Positions 1 to 8,697 are shown, numbered from the stretch's first letter. The stretch is 31,088 bases of DNA from JBGTLA01 sp041744375 (GCA_041744375.1 JBGTLA010000127.1:1-31088); one strand, 5' to 3'. The notes: a model not told the origin generated them from the sequence alone. Made by a program: numbers and translations.

Positions 1-1100
1 GGGTCCTGGGTGGTCATCCGCTCCTTGACGACCCGCTCGAGACGGGAGAGCCCGACCCGGATCTGGTTCTGGATGAGCTCACCGACCGTGCGAATGCGGC
101 GGTTGCCGAAGTGGTCGATGTCGTCGGTGAGGACGGGAATCTCGACGCCCATGTGGGTCGTCATCGTCGGCTGTCCAGCGTGCATCGCCACGAGGTACTT
201 GATCGCGTCGACCATGTCCTCGTCGCGCAGCAACTGCAGGCCTTCGGCCCGATAGTCGTCGGGCGTCGCTTCCTGGAACTTCTGGCTCAGCTTGTAACGC
301 CCAACCCTGGTGAGGTCGTAGCGCTTCGGATTGCGGAACAGTGTCTGGATCAGCCCGCGGGCGGACTCGACCGTGGTGGGCTCACCCGGACGGAGCTTGC
401 GGTAGAGGTCGACCAACGCTTCGTCCCTGTCCGTGGCCGGATCGCGCTCGAGCGTGTTGCGAATCGACTCGGCCCCGTCGAAGAGGTCGAGGATCTCCTC
501 GTCGGTCTCGGCGATGCCGAGGGCCCGCAGGAAACCCGACACATACTGACGGCGCTTACGGTCGACCCGCACCCCAATGGTGTCACGCTTGTCGGTGTCG
601 AACTCCAGCCATGCCCCGCGACCCGGGATGATCTTGCCGGAGTGGATGAGACGGTCGGAGGTCTTGTCCTTGGTCACATCGAAGTAGACGCCAGGTGACC
701 GGACCAACTGGGAGACGATGACCCGCTCGGTGCCGTTGATGATGAACACGCCCTTGTCGGTCATCATGGGGAAATCTCCCAAAAAAACCTGCTGCTCTTT
801 GATCTCGCCTGTAGACCTGTTCATGAAACGGGCGGTGACGAAGAGTGGTCGGGCGTGATTGGCATCTCGCTCTTTGGCCTCCTCGATACTCATCGTGGGG
901 TCGCCGAAACGATGCTCGGTCAGCTCGAGTGCCAGTGAACCGGTGAAATCTTCGATGGGGCTGATCTCGTCGAAGATCTCCTTGAGACCTTCGTCGAGGA
1001 ACCACTGGAAAGAATCGTGTTGTACGGCCAGGAGGTCCGGCAACGGAAGGACCTCGGGGATCTTGGCGAACGATAGACGTTCAGCGACGCGCGAAACCAA
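1..1100 (-). CDS. rpoB: DNA-directed RNA polymerase subunit beta, N-terminal part (cut by window edge)
   Basis: Beta subunit of the core RNA polymerase; about 366 codons of the N-terminal third are present and the frame stays open to base 1. The reading frame gives the family's characteristic N-terminal blocks, including VFLGDFPMMTDKGVFIINGT and ERVIVSQLVRSPGVYF, followed by LIHSGKIIPGRGAWLEF. The start is a TTG at 1098-1100, giving MVSRVAERLSFAKIPEVLPL, preceded on the minus strand by a near-perfect TAGGAGG Shine-Dalgarno sequence 5 nt upstream; there is no better ATG or GTG. The gene is not directly preceded by rplL: the next gene upstream on the same strand is a histidine kinase 278 bp away, so rpoB probably has its own promoter in that gap. 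A run of seven A (plus strand 781-787) is in frame. Confidence 0.97.
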   Translation of the reverse strand, partial: MVSRVAERLSFAKIPEVLPLPDLLAVQHDSFQWFLDEGLKEIFDEISPIEDFTGSLALELTEHRFGDPTMSIEEAKERDANHARPLFVTARFMNRSTGEIKEQQVFLGDFPMMTDKGVFIINGTERVIVSQLVRSPGVYFDVTKDKTSDRLIHSGKIIPGRGAWLEFDTDKRDTIGVRVDRKRRQYVSGFLRALGIAETDEEILDLFDGAESIRNTLERDPATDRDEALVDLYRKLRPGEPTTVESARGLIQTLFRNPKRYDLTRVGRYKLSQKFQEATPDDYRAEGLQLLRDEDMVDAIKYLVAMHAGQPTMTTHMGVEIPVLTDDIDHFGNRRIRTVGELIQNQIRVGLSRLERVVKERMTTQD

Positions 1101-1164
1101 AGGAGCCTCCTAGAAGCCGACGTAACGGGCTGGCGTGATGACGAACGGGATACGCAGAGGGCGC

Positions 1165-1194
1165 ATGCTAACACAGGCGCAAGCGGACGCGCAA
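1165..1194 (-). promoter_or_regulatory. Candidate rpoB promoter
   Basis: On the minus strand a TTGCGC (1189-1194) and a TAGCAT (1165-1170, fits TANNNT) are separated by 18 bp. The predicted start of transcription near 1157 would give a leader of about 57 nt ending in the TAGGAGG ribosome site. The -35 matches consensus only in TTG, so the call rests mainly on the -10 and on position. The rest of the gap 1101-1378 shows no gene. Confidence 0.35.
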
Positions 1195-1378
1195 TCAACA
1201 ATGCGGCGGCAGTGCCTATCGGCACTCCGCGCTGGTGGCCCCCAGGGCCAACTCTCGCAAAGACGATCAAGGGACCCTCGTTACCTCGGCGACCCAGAGG
1301 CCGGCGAGGCCGAATGGCCTGGGCGGCATCCTATCGCATGGTCGCGAAACTCGTCAAGGGTCTAGGTCCAACCGATGA

Positions 1379-3154
1379 CTATCGGCCATCGTTGTTGACG
1401 AGAGTCCCTCGGTGATCGGTCGTCTCGCCAACGTCTCGGCCGTGAGGGCCGGCCAAGCCCGACGACGCCTCTCGCTGGTGCGCCTTGTCCGGCAACGTGA
1501 CCACGAAGCACGCCCCGCCCAGGCGCTCGGAGGTGCGATAGGTAGCGGTGCCCTGGTGAGCGCGCATGAGCATGGACACGAGCGCGAGGCCGATACCGGA
1601 GCCGGGGAGCCCGGCGTCGTATCGATGGGCTCCCCGCTCGAACCGATCCCAGATCATCAGCTCGTACCGTTTGGGCACACCGGGGCCGTCGTCGTGCACC
1701 TCGAAGATGAGATCGTCGTTGTGGCGACGGGCGACCACGAGACGGTTGGGGCCGCCGTAACGAGCGGCATTCGTGAGGAGATTGACGAGTACCTGGTGCA
1801 TGCGGGCCGGATCGAACAACCCCACCAGACCCTCGTCAATCTCGGTGGTGACCCCCGGTGCAGCATCGAGATCGAGAGAAGCGAGCGCCGACGAGACCAC
1901 TCCGTCGACGTCGACGAGCCGCTCCTGTAGGTGGAGGTCGGGATCGGAGCGGTTGAGCATCACCAGGTCTGACACGATCCGAGCCATGTATGTGGCCTGC
2001 TGATCCACTATTCCCAACATTTCGCGACGGGCCTCGGTCTCCATGTGTTGGTCGGGATCCCGGAGGATGTCGAGGAATCCGACGATGGCGGTGAGCGGCG
2101 TGCGCAGCTCGTGGGATATCGAAGACACGAGCGCCGTGCGCTGGCTCTCCACCAACTCGCGATTCTCCCGGATCGCCACTGCCTGGCGCACCATGATCAG
2201 GGCCACCACCACAATCACCCCCGCCAAGAGTTCGAGCGTCTGGAGGTCGGTCTCCGGAGCCGTCATCACCCGAACCACCAGCATTCCGATCAGGAGCATC
2301 GCCGCGCTGTATGGCGCTGCCATTGCCCACCACGGGGTCCGTCTTTCGGCGTATTCCCGCGGTTCCGGCCGTCGATCGAGGATGAGGCCCGCCACCAGAA
2401 AGCAAGTCGTGGCAAGCATGTAGGCGGGGAAGAACGGTTCGGTCTCCGAGAAGGACGCTCCCAGGCCCTGGTTGAAGTAGACGAGGTCGGCCACGGCTTG
2501 AGCAGACACGCCCAAGCCGAACACGAGCATGCGCGGATCGAAACGAAGAGTTGTGCGCCGCAGCGTCACCACCATCACAGCGATGAGGATGGCCACGTCG
2601 AAAACGGGGTAGATCGACCCAATGACGAGCTCCCAAACCGGAGCTCCGCGAACGGCGTCCAGCAGGTCTTCGAGTACCCACACCCAGGCGATCAACGCGA
2701 CCGAAACGGCCCCCACCAATCCGTCGAGCATGACCCGCATCCGCCGGTATGGCGCCCCTTCCAAATGGGGAAGAATCCAAAAGCCTGCCAAGACGAAGCT
2801 GTAGGCGCCTATGAAAAACAGGTCGAGAGGGCCGAAGGCGGGCGGATCGAACCCGCTCAAGGCGGCAACGATGAAGGCGGCCACCCCCAAAGCACCAAAC
2901 AGGAGGCCCACCCCGATCAGGCTCCAGGCCAGACGCTCGTCCCCGCGATGGGCCCGAGAGCGGACGATGAAAGTCAGGCCGGCAACGGTGTAACCGATGG
3001 CCATGACGACGATGCCGATCTCTGCGGCGGCGGACGGATTGAGGAAACCGACAACCGTGGCCAGTGCCACCACAACGGTGACTCCAATGAGGAGCCTCCG
3101 GGACCACTCCCCGGCAAAACGTCGGAATCCTCCGTCCGGAAGTAAAGATGCCAC
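1379..3154 (-). CDS. Orphan membrane sensor histidine kinase
   Basis: Predicted two-component sensor kinase of 591 aa that autophosphorylates on histidine and passes phosphate to a response regulator. Residues 20-326 hold about ten hydrophobic segments with short loops and no evident periplasmic sensing domain. The H-box SSISHELRTPLTAIVGF has its phospho-acceptor at about H348. The ATPase domain shows the N-box NLLTNAARYG (N463), DDGPGVP (488-494) and GSGIGLALV (518-526). The start is a GTG at 3154 with no clear ribosome site, so the N-terminus is uncertain by a few codons. No response regulator gene is adjacent; neighbours are rpoB downstream and a PLP enzyme upstream, both on the same strand. 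The C-terminal tail of about 35 residues after the ATPase domain is low in recognisable motifs. The signal sensed cannot be told. Confidence 0.9.
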   Translation of the reverse strand: MASLLPDGGFRRFAGEWSRRLLIGVTVVVALATVVGFLNPSAAAEIGIVVMAIGYTVAGLTFIVRSRAHRGDERLAWSLIGVGLLFGALGVAAFIVAALSGFDPPAFGPLDLFFIGAYSFVLAGFWILPHLEGAPYRRMRVMLDGLVGAVSVALIAWVWVLEDLLDAVRGAPVWELVIGSIYPVFDVAILIAVMVVTLRRTTLRFDPRMLVFGLGVSAQAVADLVYFNQGLGASFSETEPFFPAYMLATTCFLVAGLILDRRPEPREYAERRTPWWAMAAPYSAAMLLIGMLVVRVMTAPETDLQTLELLAGVIVVVALIMVRQAVAIRENRELVESQRTALVSSISHELRTPLTAIVGFLDILRDPDQHMETEARREMLGIVDQQATYMARIVSDLVMLNRSDPDLHLQERLVDVDGVVSSALASLDLDAAPGVTTEIDEGLVGLFDPARMHQVLVNLLTNAARYGGPNRLVVARRHNDDLIFEVHDDGPGVPKRYELMIWDRFERGAHRYDAGLPGSGIGLALVSMLMRAHQGTATYRTSERLGGACFVVTLPDKAHQREASSGLAGPHGRDVGETTDHRGTLVNNDGR

Positions 3155-3231
3155 ACGACTACATCGGCGGCCACGAGTACCCGGTTTAGGATTCTGCGCC
3201 GACCACTCTGACCTTGCTCGACCGAGGCCAT

Positions 3232-4491
3232 TTACCGTTCGAGGGCCGCCAGGTCCACCTCGGAGTCGAAGTCGCCCACGACCTCACCCAGATGAGCGGC
3301 AAATGCGGCGATCATGTCTTCGATCTGGGCGTAGGTGTTGGCGAGTGTGTGGGTGAAGCGCAAGCCGGCCAGACCCACCGGCACCAGCGGGAAGGCCGAA
3401 GGGTTGAGGTAAAAGCCGTCGTTCACCAACCGGCGAGCAACCTCCAGCATGTCGTCGAATGTGCCCACCCGAACCAACCAGATGGGAGTGCGGTCCCACG
3501 AGACGACTGGAAGCCCGTGGCGGGCGAGGGTGGCAGTGACGAAGTCGATCTGTCGAAGCATTCTGTGACGAAGGTCCACATGCTCGGCGGACAGGTGAAT
3601 GTCGGCCGAGGCCATCATCGCTCCCAGCGTGGGCGGATGAATCGGCCCCGAGAAATTCATAGGGCCCCCGACGAGTCTCACCCGCCGAGCGGATCGGTCG
3701 TCGCCGAAGGCGAGCACCGCTCCGCCACTACCGAATGACTTGGCGAGGCCGGCGGCAACCACCAGCCGATCACTCCATTCGACCTGGTCCAGCACGAAGC
3801 CGCGCCCGTGCAGCCCAAACCAGGAGAACCCGTGGGCGTCGTCGAAGTAACAATGGAGCGAAGGGTGCCGATCCATGAGGCGGGCGACTTCGGCGGCCGG
3901 GGCCAGGTCACCGTACATCGAGTAGAGGCCGTCGGCCACATACCAGATCGCCCGACCGGGCCGCTCCAGGCGGGCGACCGTGTCGGACAGAGTCTCCATG
4001 TCGTTGTGGGGAACAGCCACGATCTCGATGCCTCGCCCCGCCAGCACCTGGGTCGTCAGCTGCAGCGAGGCATGACTGTGGCTGTCGATGATCAGCGAGT
4101 CCTCAGGACCCACCAGGGCCGGCAGGCAAGCCAAGTGGCCGAGCGTCGTCGTGGGGGGCAGCAGCACGGCTGGGGCACCCGTGATCTGGCGAAATCGGTC
4201 CTTGAGCAGATCGTAGAGTTCGAGGCGTGAGTAGGTCTGGGAAGACGAATACAGCGGGCCGTATCGCTCGGTGGCTTCTATGGCTCCCTTCTTGAGCCGC
4301 CCGTCGACATTGAGGCCGAGATAGGAGCAGTTCCCGAAATTGACGATCGTGCGTCCGCCCACCCTGAGGGTGGCACCGTCTCCAACGTCGTCGAAGACCA
4401 CCCCGGTGATGCCGAGATCCTCGGCCATGAGGGCGTTCCTCTCGAACCTCCTGAGGAGCGCTGAGTGCTGGGTGGCGGGACCTGCGCGCAT
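3232..4491 (-). CDS. PLP-dependent aminotransferase class I/II, alpha-oxoamine synthase-like
   Basis: A 419-aa fold-type I PLP enzyme resembling the alpha-oxoamine synthases (2-amino-3-ketobutyrate CoA ligase, 8-amino-7-oxononanoate synthase, serine palmitoyltransferase), which condense an amino acid with an acyl-CoA. Visible: the N-terminal NFGNCSYLGL motif of this group, DDAHG with the PLP-contacting Asp and His (about 218-220), and the Schiff-base lysine in AAGLAKSFGSGG (about K251). The chosen start, ATG at 4491, has AGAAGG 5 nt upstream; the open frame extends to 4629 but that extension is low complexity and unlike the family. No biotin, heme, threonine or sphingolipid genes are nearby, so the substrate is unknown. 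The gap of 77 bp to the downstream histidine kinase would allow cotranscription. Confidence 0.85.
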   Translation of the reverse strand: MRAGPATQHSALLRRFERNALMAEDLGITGVVFDDVGDGATLRVGGRTIVNFGNCSYLGLNVDGRLKKGAIEATERYGPLYSSSQTYSRLELYDLLKDRFRQITGAPAVLLPPTTTLGHLACLPALVGPEDSLIIDSHSHASLQLTTQVLAGRGIEIVAVPHNDMETLSDTVARLERPGRAIWYVADGLYSMYGDLAPAAEVARLMDRHPSLHCYFDDAHGFSWFGLHGRGFVLDQVEWSDRLVVAAGLAKSFGSGGAVLAFGDDRSARRVRLVGGPMNFSGPIHPPTLGAMMASADIHLSAEHVDLRHRMLRQIDFVTATLARHGLPVVSWDRTPIWLVRVGTFDDMLEVARRLVNDGFYLNPSAFPLVPVGLAGLRFTHTLANTYAQIEDMIAAFAAHLGEVVGDFDSEVDLAALER

Positions 4492-4607
4492 GACAACCTT
4501 CTCGTTCTGCGTATCTCGTTCGGCAATGCCGTTCGACCCGTCCAGCGCAGACGTTCCATCACCCGTGTCCCGGCCTCCGTCGGGGCGATGGCGGTCATCT
4601 TCGCCAG

Positions 4608-4613
4608 AGTGTA
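4608..4613 (-). promoter_or_regulatory. Candidate -10 box for the oxoamine-synthase-like gene
   Basis: TACACT on the minus strand, about 115 bases upstream of the chosen ATG. A TTGAGT lies 14 bp further upstream, a short spacing, so only the -10 is convincing. It would give a leader of roughly 110 nt with no evident structure. Confidence 0.3.
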
Positions 4614-4661
4614 GGCAGAACCGCCGCACTCAATGGGTTATTGCATCCTGCCGACCGGCAA

Positions 4662-4667
4662 TACCAT
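4662..4667 (+). promoter_or_regulatory. Leaderless-type -10 box of the vanW-like gene
   Basis: TACCAT ends 7 nt before the GTG start codon at 4675, with no Shine-Dalgarno sequence at usable spacing. A TTGCAT at 4641-4646 is 15 bp upstream. This arrangement predicts transcription starting at the start codon itself. Confidence 0.5.
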
Positions 4668-4674
4668 CTGAGGT

Positions 4675-6360
4675 GTGCCCCGTCACGCCGTCTCGCGCTC
4701 TGTCCGGACGCTGCTGATCGCCCTGGCTGTAGCGGCAGCGGCCTTTGCGGCCGTCGTCATCGCCGCCTATGTCGCCGACACGGGTGGCGAAGCCAGAACG
4801 CTGCGCGGCGTCAGCTTCGACGGCGCCCCCGCCGGGAATCTCGCGGTCTCTGAGCTCGATCGGGTGCTGGAGGAGGTCGAGGCCGAGGCCGGTGAGCGAC
4901 TCGTCCAGCTCAATCTCCCCGACGGCTCGCGTCACTTGACGGCTTCTGAGTTGGGGGTCTCGCTCGACACCGGGTCGATGGGCGACGCTGCCCTTCGTCA
5001 CGGCCAGATAGGGGGACAGTTCGATCGGTTCGTGACCTGGCTCGCTTCGTTCACCACCCCGCACCGGATCCCGGTCCGCTACGTGCTGGATCGTGACGTC
5101 GCCACCGCACGGGTCGGGCGGCTGGCGCACCTCGTGGTCTCGGAGCCGGTTGAGCCCAGCCTGGTCATGTCCTCGGACCTGGCACTGGCAGTCCAACCGG
5201 GTAAAGACGGCATCCGCGTCGACGAGGCGGCCATCATCGACCGGCTCGAACACCAGGTGGAGGCGGGCGGTCCCTTTGACATCGACGCTCCCGTCATGCC
5301 TTTTCCTCCCGCCGCCCCCGACGAGGACCTGGCGGTTCTCGCCCGCCAGATGAACGCCCTCACGGCGGGGGGTGTGACCGTGGTCTTCGGAGGTGAGGAG
5401 CGTTTGCTGTCCCAACAGTCCCTCCGGGTTCGAGTGGACACGACCACGTCAACAGAACATGGCACCCTCCCCGAGTTCGATCTCGAGTCGCTGCAGCGGC
5501 TCATCGAGCAGAGATTCGACGACGTGACCATCGCCGGAGAGGACCCGGTCTTCGACGTGGTCGACGACACACCGGTGGTCCTCGAGGCGGGGACACCACC
5601 GCAGTTGTGCTGCGCTCCCGAGAGCGCGGCCACGGTGGCCGAGGCCATCCTCAACGACCAGCCCGGTGCCATCCCTCTCGACCCCAGAGAGACCGACGAT
5701 CCCCAATTGCTGGCGTGGTCCCAGGGAACGGGTATCACTGAGTTGGTGGCCGAGTTCACCACCACCCACAACTGTTGTGAAGCGCGGGTCGGCAACATCC
5801 AACGCTTCGCCGACATCGTCCGCGGAGTCCTCCTCCAACCGGGTGAGTCGCTTTCTCTCAACGAGCACGTTGGGGAGAGAACCACCGAGGGAGGTTTCGT
5901 CCCGGCGGGAACGATCATCCAAGGTCATTTGGTCTCAACCGTGGGTGGAGGCGTCTCCCAGTTCGCCACCACCATGTTCAATGCCGCCTTCTTGGCCGGG
6001 TTCGACTTCGACACATACCAGAGCCACTCCATCTACTTCAGCCGCTACCCCTACGGCCGGGAGGCGACGATCTCCTGGCCACTCCCCGACCTCGAGTTCA
6101 CCAACACCACGAACCACCCGGCGTTGATCTGGACCTCATACGAACCGACGTCGATCACGGTGTCGATCTACTCCACTCCATCCGTGGAAGTCGAACAGAC
6201 ACATCAAGAGGTGAGCTCAGTCCGCCGCTGCACCCGGGTAGACACCTTCCGTTCCCGCACCTACGACGACGGACGACAGGTTGAAGACTCGGTCTTCGCC
6301 GTCTATCGCCCCGCCGAGGGTCTGGATTGCAACGGCAACCCGACGCGGCAACCGAGTTGA
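4675..6360 (+). CDS. VanW-family envelope protein with N-terminal membrane anchor
   Basis: A 561-aa protein of the VanW / YoaR type found in Gram-positive envelopes; its exact reaction is not established, although the family is linked to peptidoglycan and glycopeptide resistance loci. Residues 10-33 form a single hydrophobic anchor, so most of the protein is outside the membrane. The middle part (about 40-310) resembles the repeated peptidoglycan-binding-like domains that precede VanW. The VanW domain runs from about 355 to 515, with HNCCEARVGNI, LQPGESLSLNEHVG and STVGGGVSQFATTMFNAAF. Two vicinal Cys pairs (312-313 and 367-368) could form disulfides. The start is GTG at 4675, placed by the -10 box 7 nt upstream. 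It stands alone, divergent from the PLP enzyme and convergent with the CoA-binding gene. Confidence 0.88.
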   Translation: MPRHAVSRSVRTLLIALAVAAAAFAAVVIAAYVADTGGEARTLRGVSFDGAPAGNLAVSELDRVLEEVEAEAGERLVQLNLPDGSRHLTASELGVSLDTGSMGDAALRHGQIGGQFDRFVTWLASFTTPHRIPVRYVLDRDVATARVGRLAHLVVSEPVEPSLVMSSDLALAVQPGKDGIRVDEAAIIDRLEHQVEAGGPFDIDAPVMPFPPAAPDEDLAVLARQMNALTAGGVTVVFGGEERLLSQQSLRVRVDTTTSTEHGTLPEFDLESLQRLIEQRFDDVTIAGEDPVFDVVDDTPVVLEAGTPPQLCCAPESAATVAEAILNDQPGAIPLDPRETDDPQLLAWSQGTGITELVAEFTTTHNCCEARVGNIQRFADIVRGVLLQPGESLSLNEHVGERTTEGGFVPAGTIIQGHLVSTVGGGVSQFATTMFNAAFLAGFDFDTYQSHSIYFSRYPYGREATISWPLPDLEFTNTTNHPALIWTSYEPTSITVSIYSTPSVEVEQTHQEVSSVRRCTRVDTFRSRTYDDGRQVEDSVFAVYRPAEGLDCNGNPTRQPS

Positions 6361-6441
6361 GCGGGAAGACGGCCGTCACGGCGAGCCGGCACCTCTCGGC
6401 CTGACGAGGAGGTCCGTTGACGCGCCTACCTGGGACGATAT

Positions 6442-6915
6442 TCAGATCTGGCGGCGCCTCCTGGAGGTGATGACTCCGGTGTCGAAGCCGGCCAGGTGGA
6501 GCCCGCCGGCGAAGCGGGCGTGCTCGATCTTGAGACAACGATCCTGGACCACCTCCAGCCCTGCTTCGACGGCTCGGGCCGCCGCCTCGTCGTGGCGTAA
6601 ACCGAGCTGGAACCACACCACCTTGGCCCCCACCGCGATGGCCTCTTCCACGACCTCCGGCAGATCATCCGTCTTACGAAAGCAGTCGACGATATCGGGT
6701 ACCTCAGGTAGTTCGGCGAGCGAGGGATAGCAGCGCAAGCCGAGTACTTCGTCGTAATTGGGGTTCACCGGGTAGATCGTCAGAGGGGTCCGGGTGAGAT
6801 AGGTGGCGACGAAGTTGGAGGACCGCAACGGGTTGGCTGACACGCCGACGAGGGCCACCGCCTGCGAGCCCGTGAGGATTCGGAGACGATCACGCGCCGA
6901 CGCTTCGGCCATCAT
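6442..6915 (-). CDS. CoA-binding domain protein (YccU-like)
   Basis: A 157-aa single-domain Rossmann protein of the CoA-binding family, the small relatives of the succinyl-CoA synthetase alpha N-terminal domain. Typical features are VALVGVSANPLRSSNFVATYL near the N-terminus, IYPVNPNYDEVLG, and VDCFRKTDDLPEVVEEAIAVGAKVVWFQLGL in the second half. Its ATG (6913-6915) overlaps the TGA of metY as ATGA, so it is translationally coupled to, and transcribed with, metY. A second ATG follows at once (6912). Its role in sulfur amino acid metabolism is an inference from position; the molecular function of the family is not known. Confidence 0.88.
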   Translation of the reverse strand: MMAEASARDRLRILTGSQAVALVGVSANPLRSSNFVATYLTRTPLTIYPVNPNYDEVLGLRCYPSLAELPEVPDIVDCFRKTDDLPEVVEEAIAVGAKVVWFQLGLRHDEAAARAVEAGLEVVQDRCLKIEHARFAGGLHLAGFDTGVITSRRRRQI

Positions 6916-8198
6916 CTTTCTTCGCCGCCGACGAGGGCTGCGTCGAGGTCTGCGAGAATGTCCTCGACGTCTTCCAGCCCGACGGAGATGCGGATCATGT
7001 CATCTCCAACGCCGGCCGCCCTGCGCTCATCCTCGGGGATCTGCTGATGGGTGGTCGAGGCCGGATGGATGACGAGGGTTTTGGCATCGCCGACGTTGGC
7101 GAGATGACTGGCCAGCTCCACCCCTTCGATGAAGCTCACTCCTGCCTGGTACCCGCCGGCCACGCCAAAAGTGAAGACTGCCCCCGGGCCTTCGGGCGTG
7201 TAGCGCTCGGCGAGATGCCTGGTGGGACTGTGCTCGAAGATCGGGTAGCTCACCCACGCCACCCGCGCATGCTCCGACAGGAAGCGGGCGACAATCGCAG
7301 CGTTGGAGACATGGCGGGCCATCCGCAGGGGAAGCGTCTCGAGACCGAGCAGGAGGATGAAGCTGTTGAACGGCGAGAGGGCCGGGCCGAGGTCCCGCAG
7401 CAGTTCCGTACGGGCCTTCATGAGATAGGCGAATTCGCGGAAGTTCTCCCAGAAGCGGAGTCCGTGATAGGCAGGAGAAGGGTCGACCAACGCCGGAAAT
7501 CTGCCATTGTCGTAGGGGAATCGACCGCTCTCCACGATCACTCCCCCGATGACCGCTCCGTGCCCCCCGATGAACTTGGTGGCCGAATGCACGACCACAT
7601 CTGCCCCGTGCTCGATCGGACGGCACAGATAGGGAGTGGCGAACGTGTTGTCGATCATCAGGGGGACCCCATGACGGTGAGCCGTCGCCGCGAAACCTTC
7701 GATGTCGAGCACGTCGGCGCGCGGGTTGCCGATCGTCTCGCCGTAGAGAAGCTTGGTCCGGTCGGTGACGGCCGAATCCACTCGCGCCAGGTCGGAGGGG
7801 TCGACGAATGTCACGTCGATGCCCATCTTGCGCAGGGTGACGTCGAACTGGGTGAACGTTCCCCCGTAGAGATTGTTGGCGGCGACGATGTGGTCGCCGT
7901 GGGAGCAGAGAGTGAGGATCGCCACGATCTGAGCCGACTGCCCCGAAGCCGTGGCCAGCGCACCCAACCCACCCTCGAGCGACGCAATGCGCTCTTCGAA
8001 TGCCGCAGTGGTCGGGTTGCCGATTCGGGTGTAGATGTTCCCGAAGGTCTGGAGGGCGAAGAGATCGGCAGCTTGGGCCACATCGTCGAAGACGTAACTG
8101 GTGGTGGCGTAAATGGGCATGGCCCGGGCGCCGGTTTCGGGGTCGGGCCTCTGCCCGGCGTGGATGGCGCGAGTGGAGAAACCGAAGGTGTCGCTCAC
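6912..8198 (-). CDS. metY: O-acetylhomoserine aminocarboxypropyltransferase (sulfhydrylase)
   Basis: A 428-aa Cys/Met-metabolism PLP enzyme that would make homocysteine from O-acetyl-L-homoserine and sulfide. Seen: FSTRAIHAGQRPDPETGARAMPIYATTSYVF, YTRIGNPTTAAFEERIASLEGG, and the PLP lysine in VVHSATKFIGGHG (K208). The length and the extra internal segment FRFWENFREFAYLMKA-like region (around 240-260) fit the MetY subgroup better than cystathionine gamma-synthase or lyase. The start is a GTG at 8198, 7 nt after a TAGCCT box, with no Shine-Dalgarno. The gene is followed directly by the CoA-binding gene with a 3-base overlap. No metX is in the window. Confidence 0.92.
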   Translation of the reverse strand: MSDTFGFSTRAIHAGQRPDPETGARAMPIYATTSYVFDDVAQAADLFALQTFGNIYTRIGNPTTAAFEERIASLEGGLGALATASGQSAQIVAILTLCSHGDHIVAANNLYGGTFTQFDVTLRKMGIDVTFVDPSDLARVDSAVTDRTKLLYGETIGNPRADVLDIEGFAATAHRHGVPLMIDNTFATPYLCRPIEHGADVVVHSATKFIGGHGAVIGGVIVESGRFPYDNGRFPALVDPSPAYHGLRFWENFREFAYLMKARTELLRDLGPALSPFNSFILLLGLETLPLRMARHVSNAAIVARFLSEHARVAWVSYPIFEHSPTRHLAERYTPEGPGAVFTFGVAGGYQAGVSFIEGVELASHLANVGDAKTLVIHPASTTHQQIPEDERRAAGVGDDMIRISVGLEDVEDILADLDAALVGGEER

Positions 8199-8205
8199 GG
8201 AGGTG

Positions 8206-8211
8206 AGGCTA
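8206..8211 (-). promoter_or_regulatory. Leaderless-type -10 box of metY
   Basis: TAGCCT on the minus strand, separated from the GTG start codon by 7 nt. No ribosome site precedes the GTG. No clear -35. Confidence 0.45.
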
Positions 8212-8237
8212 ATGGCCGTTGGCCGTTAGCCGTCCGC

Positions 8238-8270
8238 CGTTGGCCGGCGGACGTCGTCCGCCGGCCAACG
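8238..8270 (-). terminator. Perfect 15-bp hairpin after hsp20
   Basis: The arms 8238-8252 and 8256-8270 are exact inverted complements (CGTTGGCCGGCGGAC and its partner) around a 3-base loop. It lies 16 bp past the hsp20 stop codon and before the metY promoter. It lacks a T-tract, as many actinobacterial terminators do. The flank 8215-8240 carries several near-copies of GCCGTTGG or GCCGTTAG, so the hairpin may also be part of a small repeat. Confidence 0.6.
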
Positions 8271-8286
8271 TGCTTGCGACCTCGGA

Positions 8287-8697
8287 TCAGCCCGTCAGGG
8301 CTTTGTCGGCGTGGCCGACGGCGATCTTGCGAGCCTTGGCCTGCTCGCGCACCGGGATGGTGATCGTGAGGACGCCGTGGTCGTAGCCGGCTTCCACGTT
8401 GTCGGTGTCGAGAGCCTCGCCCAGGAAGAAGCGACGGGTGAACGTGCCCGTGGGTCGCTCCTGCATCATGAGTTGCAGCTCCTCGGAACGCTCCCAGGTG
8501 CGCTCGACGCTGACGGTGAGGGCGTTCTTCTCGATCGTCATGTCGATGCTGTCGGAGTCCACTCCCGGAAGGTCGAGGTGGAGGACGAAGGTATCGTCCT
8601 GACGGTACCCATCGGCTGCCATGAACCCGGTGGCGGGAGCATTGGCTCCCCGGGTCATGCGGTCGAACTCGGCGAAGGGATCGAAGCGCAGCAGCAT
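8287..8697 (-). CDS. Small heat-shock protein, Hsp20/alpha-crystallin family
   Basis: A 136-aa ATP-independent holdase chaperone that binds unfolding proteins in the cytoplasm and forms oligomers. The N-terminal MLLRFDPFAEFDRM is typical of actinobacterial Hsp20. The alpha-crystallin domain runs from about 28 to 125 with LHLDLPGVDSDSIDMTIE and the closing GVLTITIPV; the I-x-I/V motif is seen in the tail (KIAVGH). The ATG at 8697 has an exceptionally strong AAAGGAGGT 7 nt upstream, and the promoter is the closest to consensus in the window. This suggests high, inducible expression. It is a single-gene unit ended by a 15-bp hairpin. Confidence 0.95.
   Translation of the reverse strand: MLLRFDPFAEFDRMTRGANAPATGFMAADGYRQDDTFVLHLDLPGVDSDSIDMTIEKNALTVSVERTWERSEELQLMMQERPTGTFTRRFFLGEALDTDNVEAGYDHGVLTITIPVREQAKARKIAVGHADKALTG

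Noticed and set aside
1836..3145. Long open frames on both strands inside the histidine kinase gene
   Set aside because: Products are low-complexity Arg/His/Pro-rich and the kinase frame has all expected motifs.
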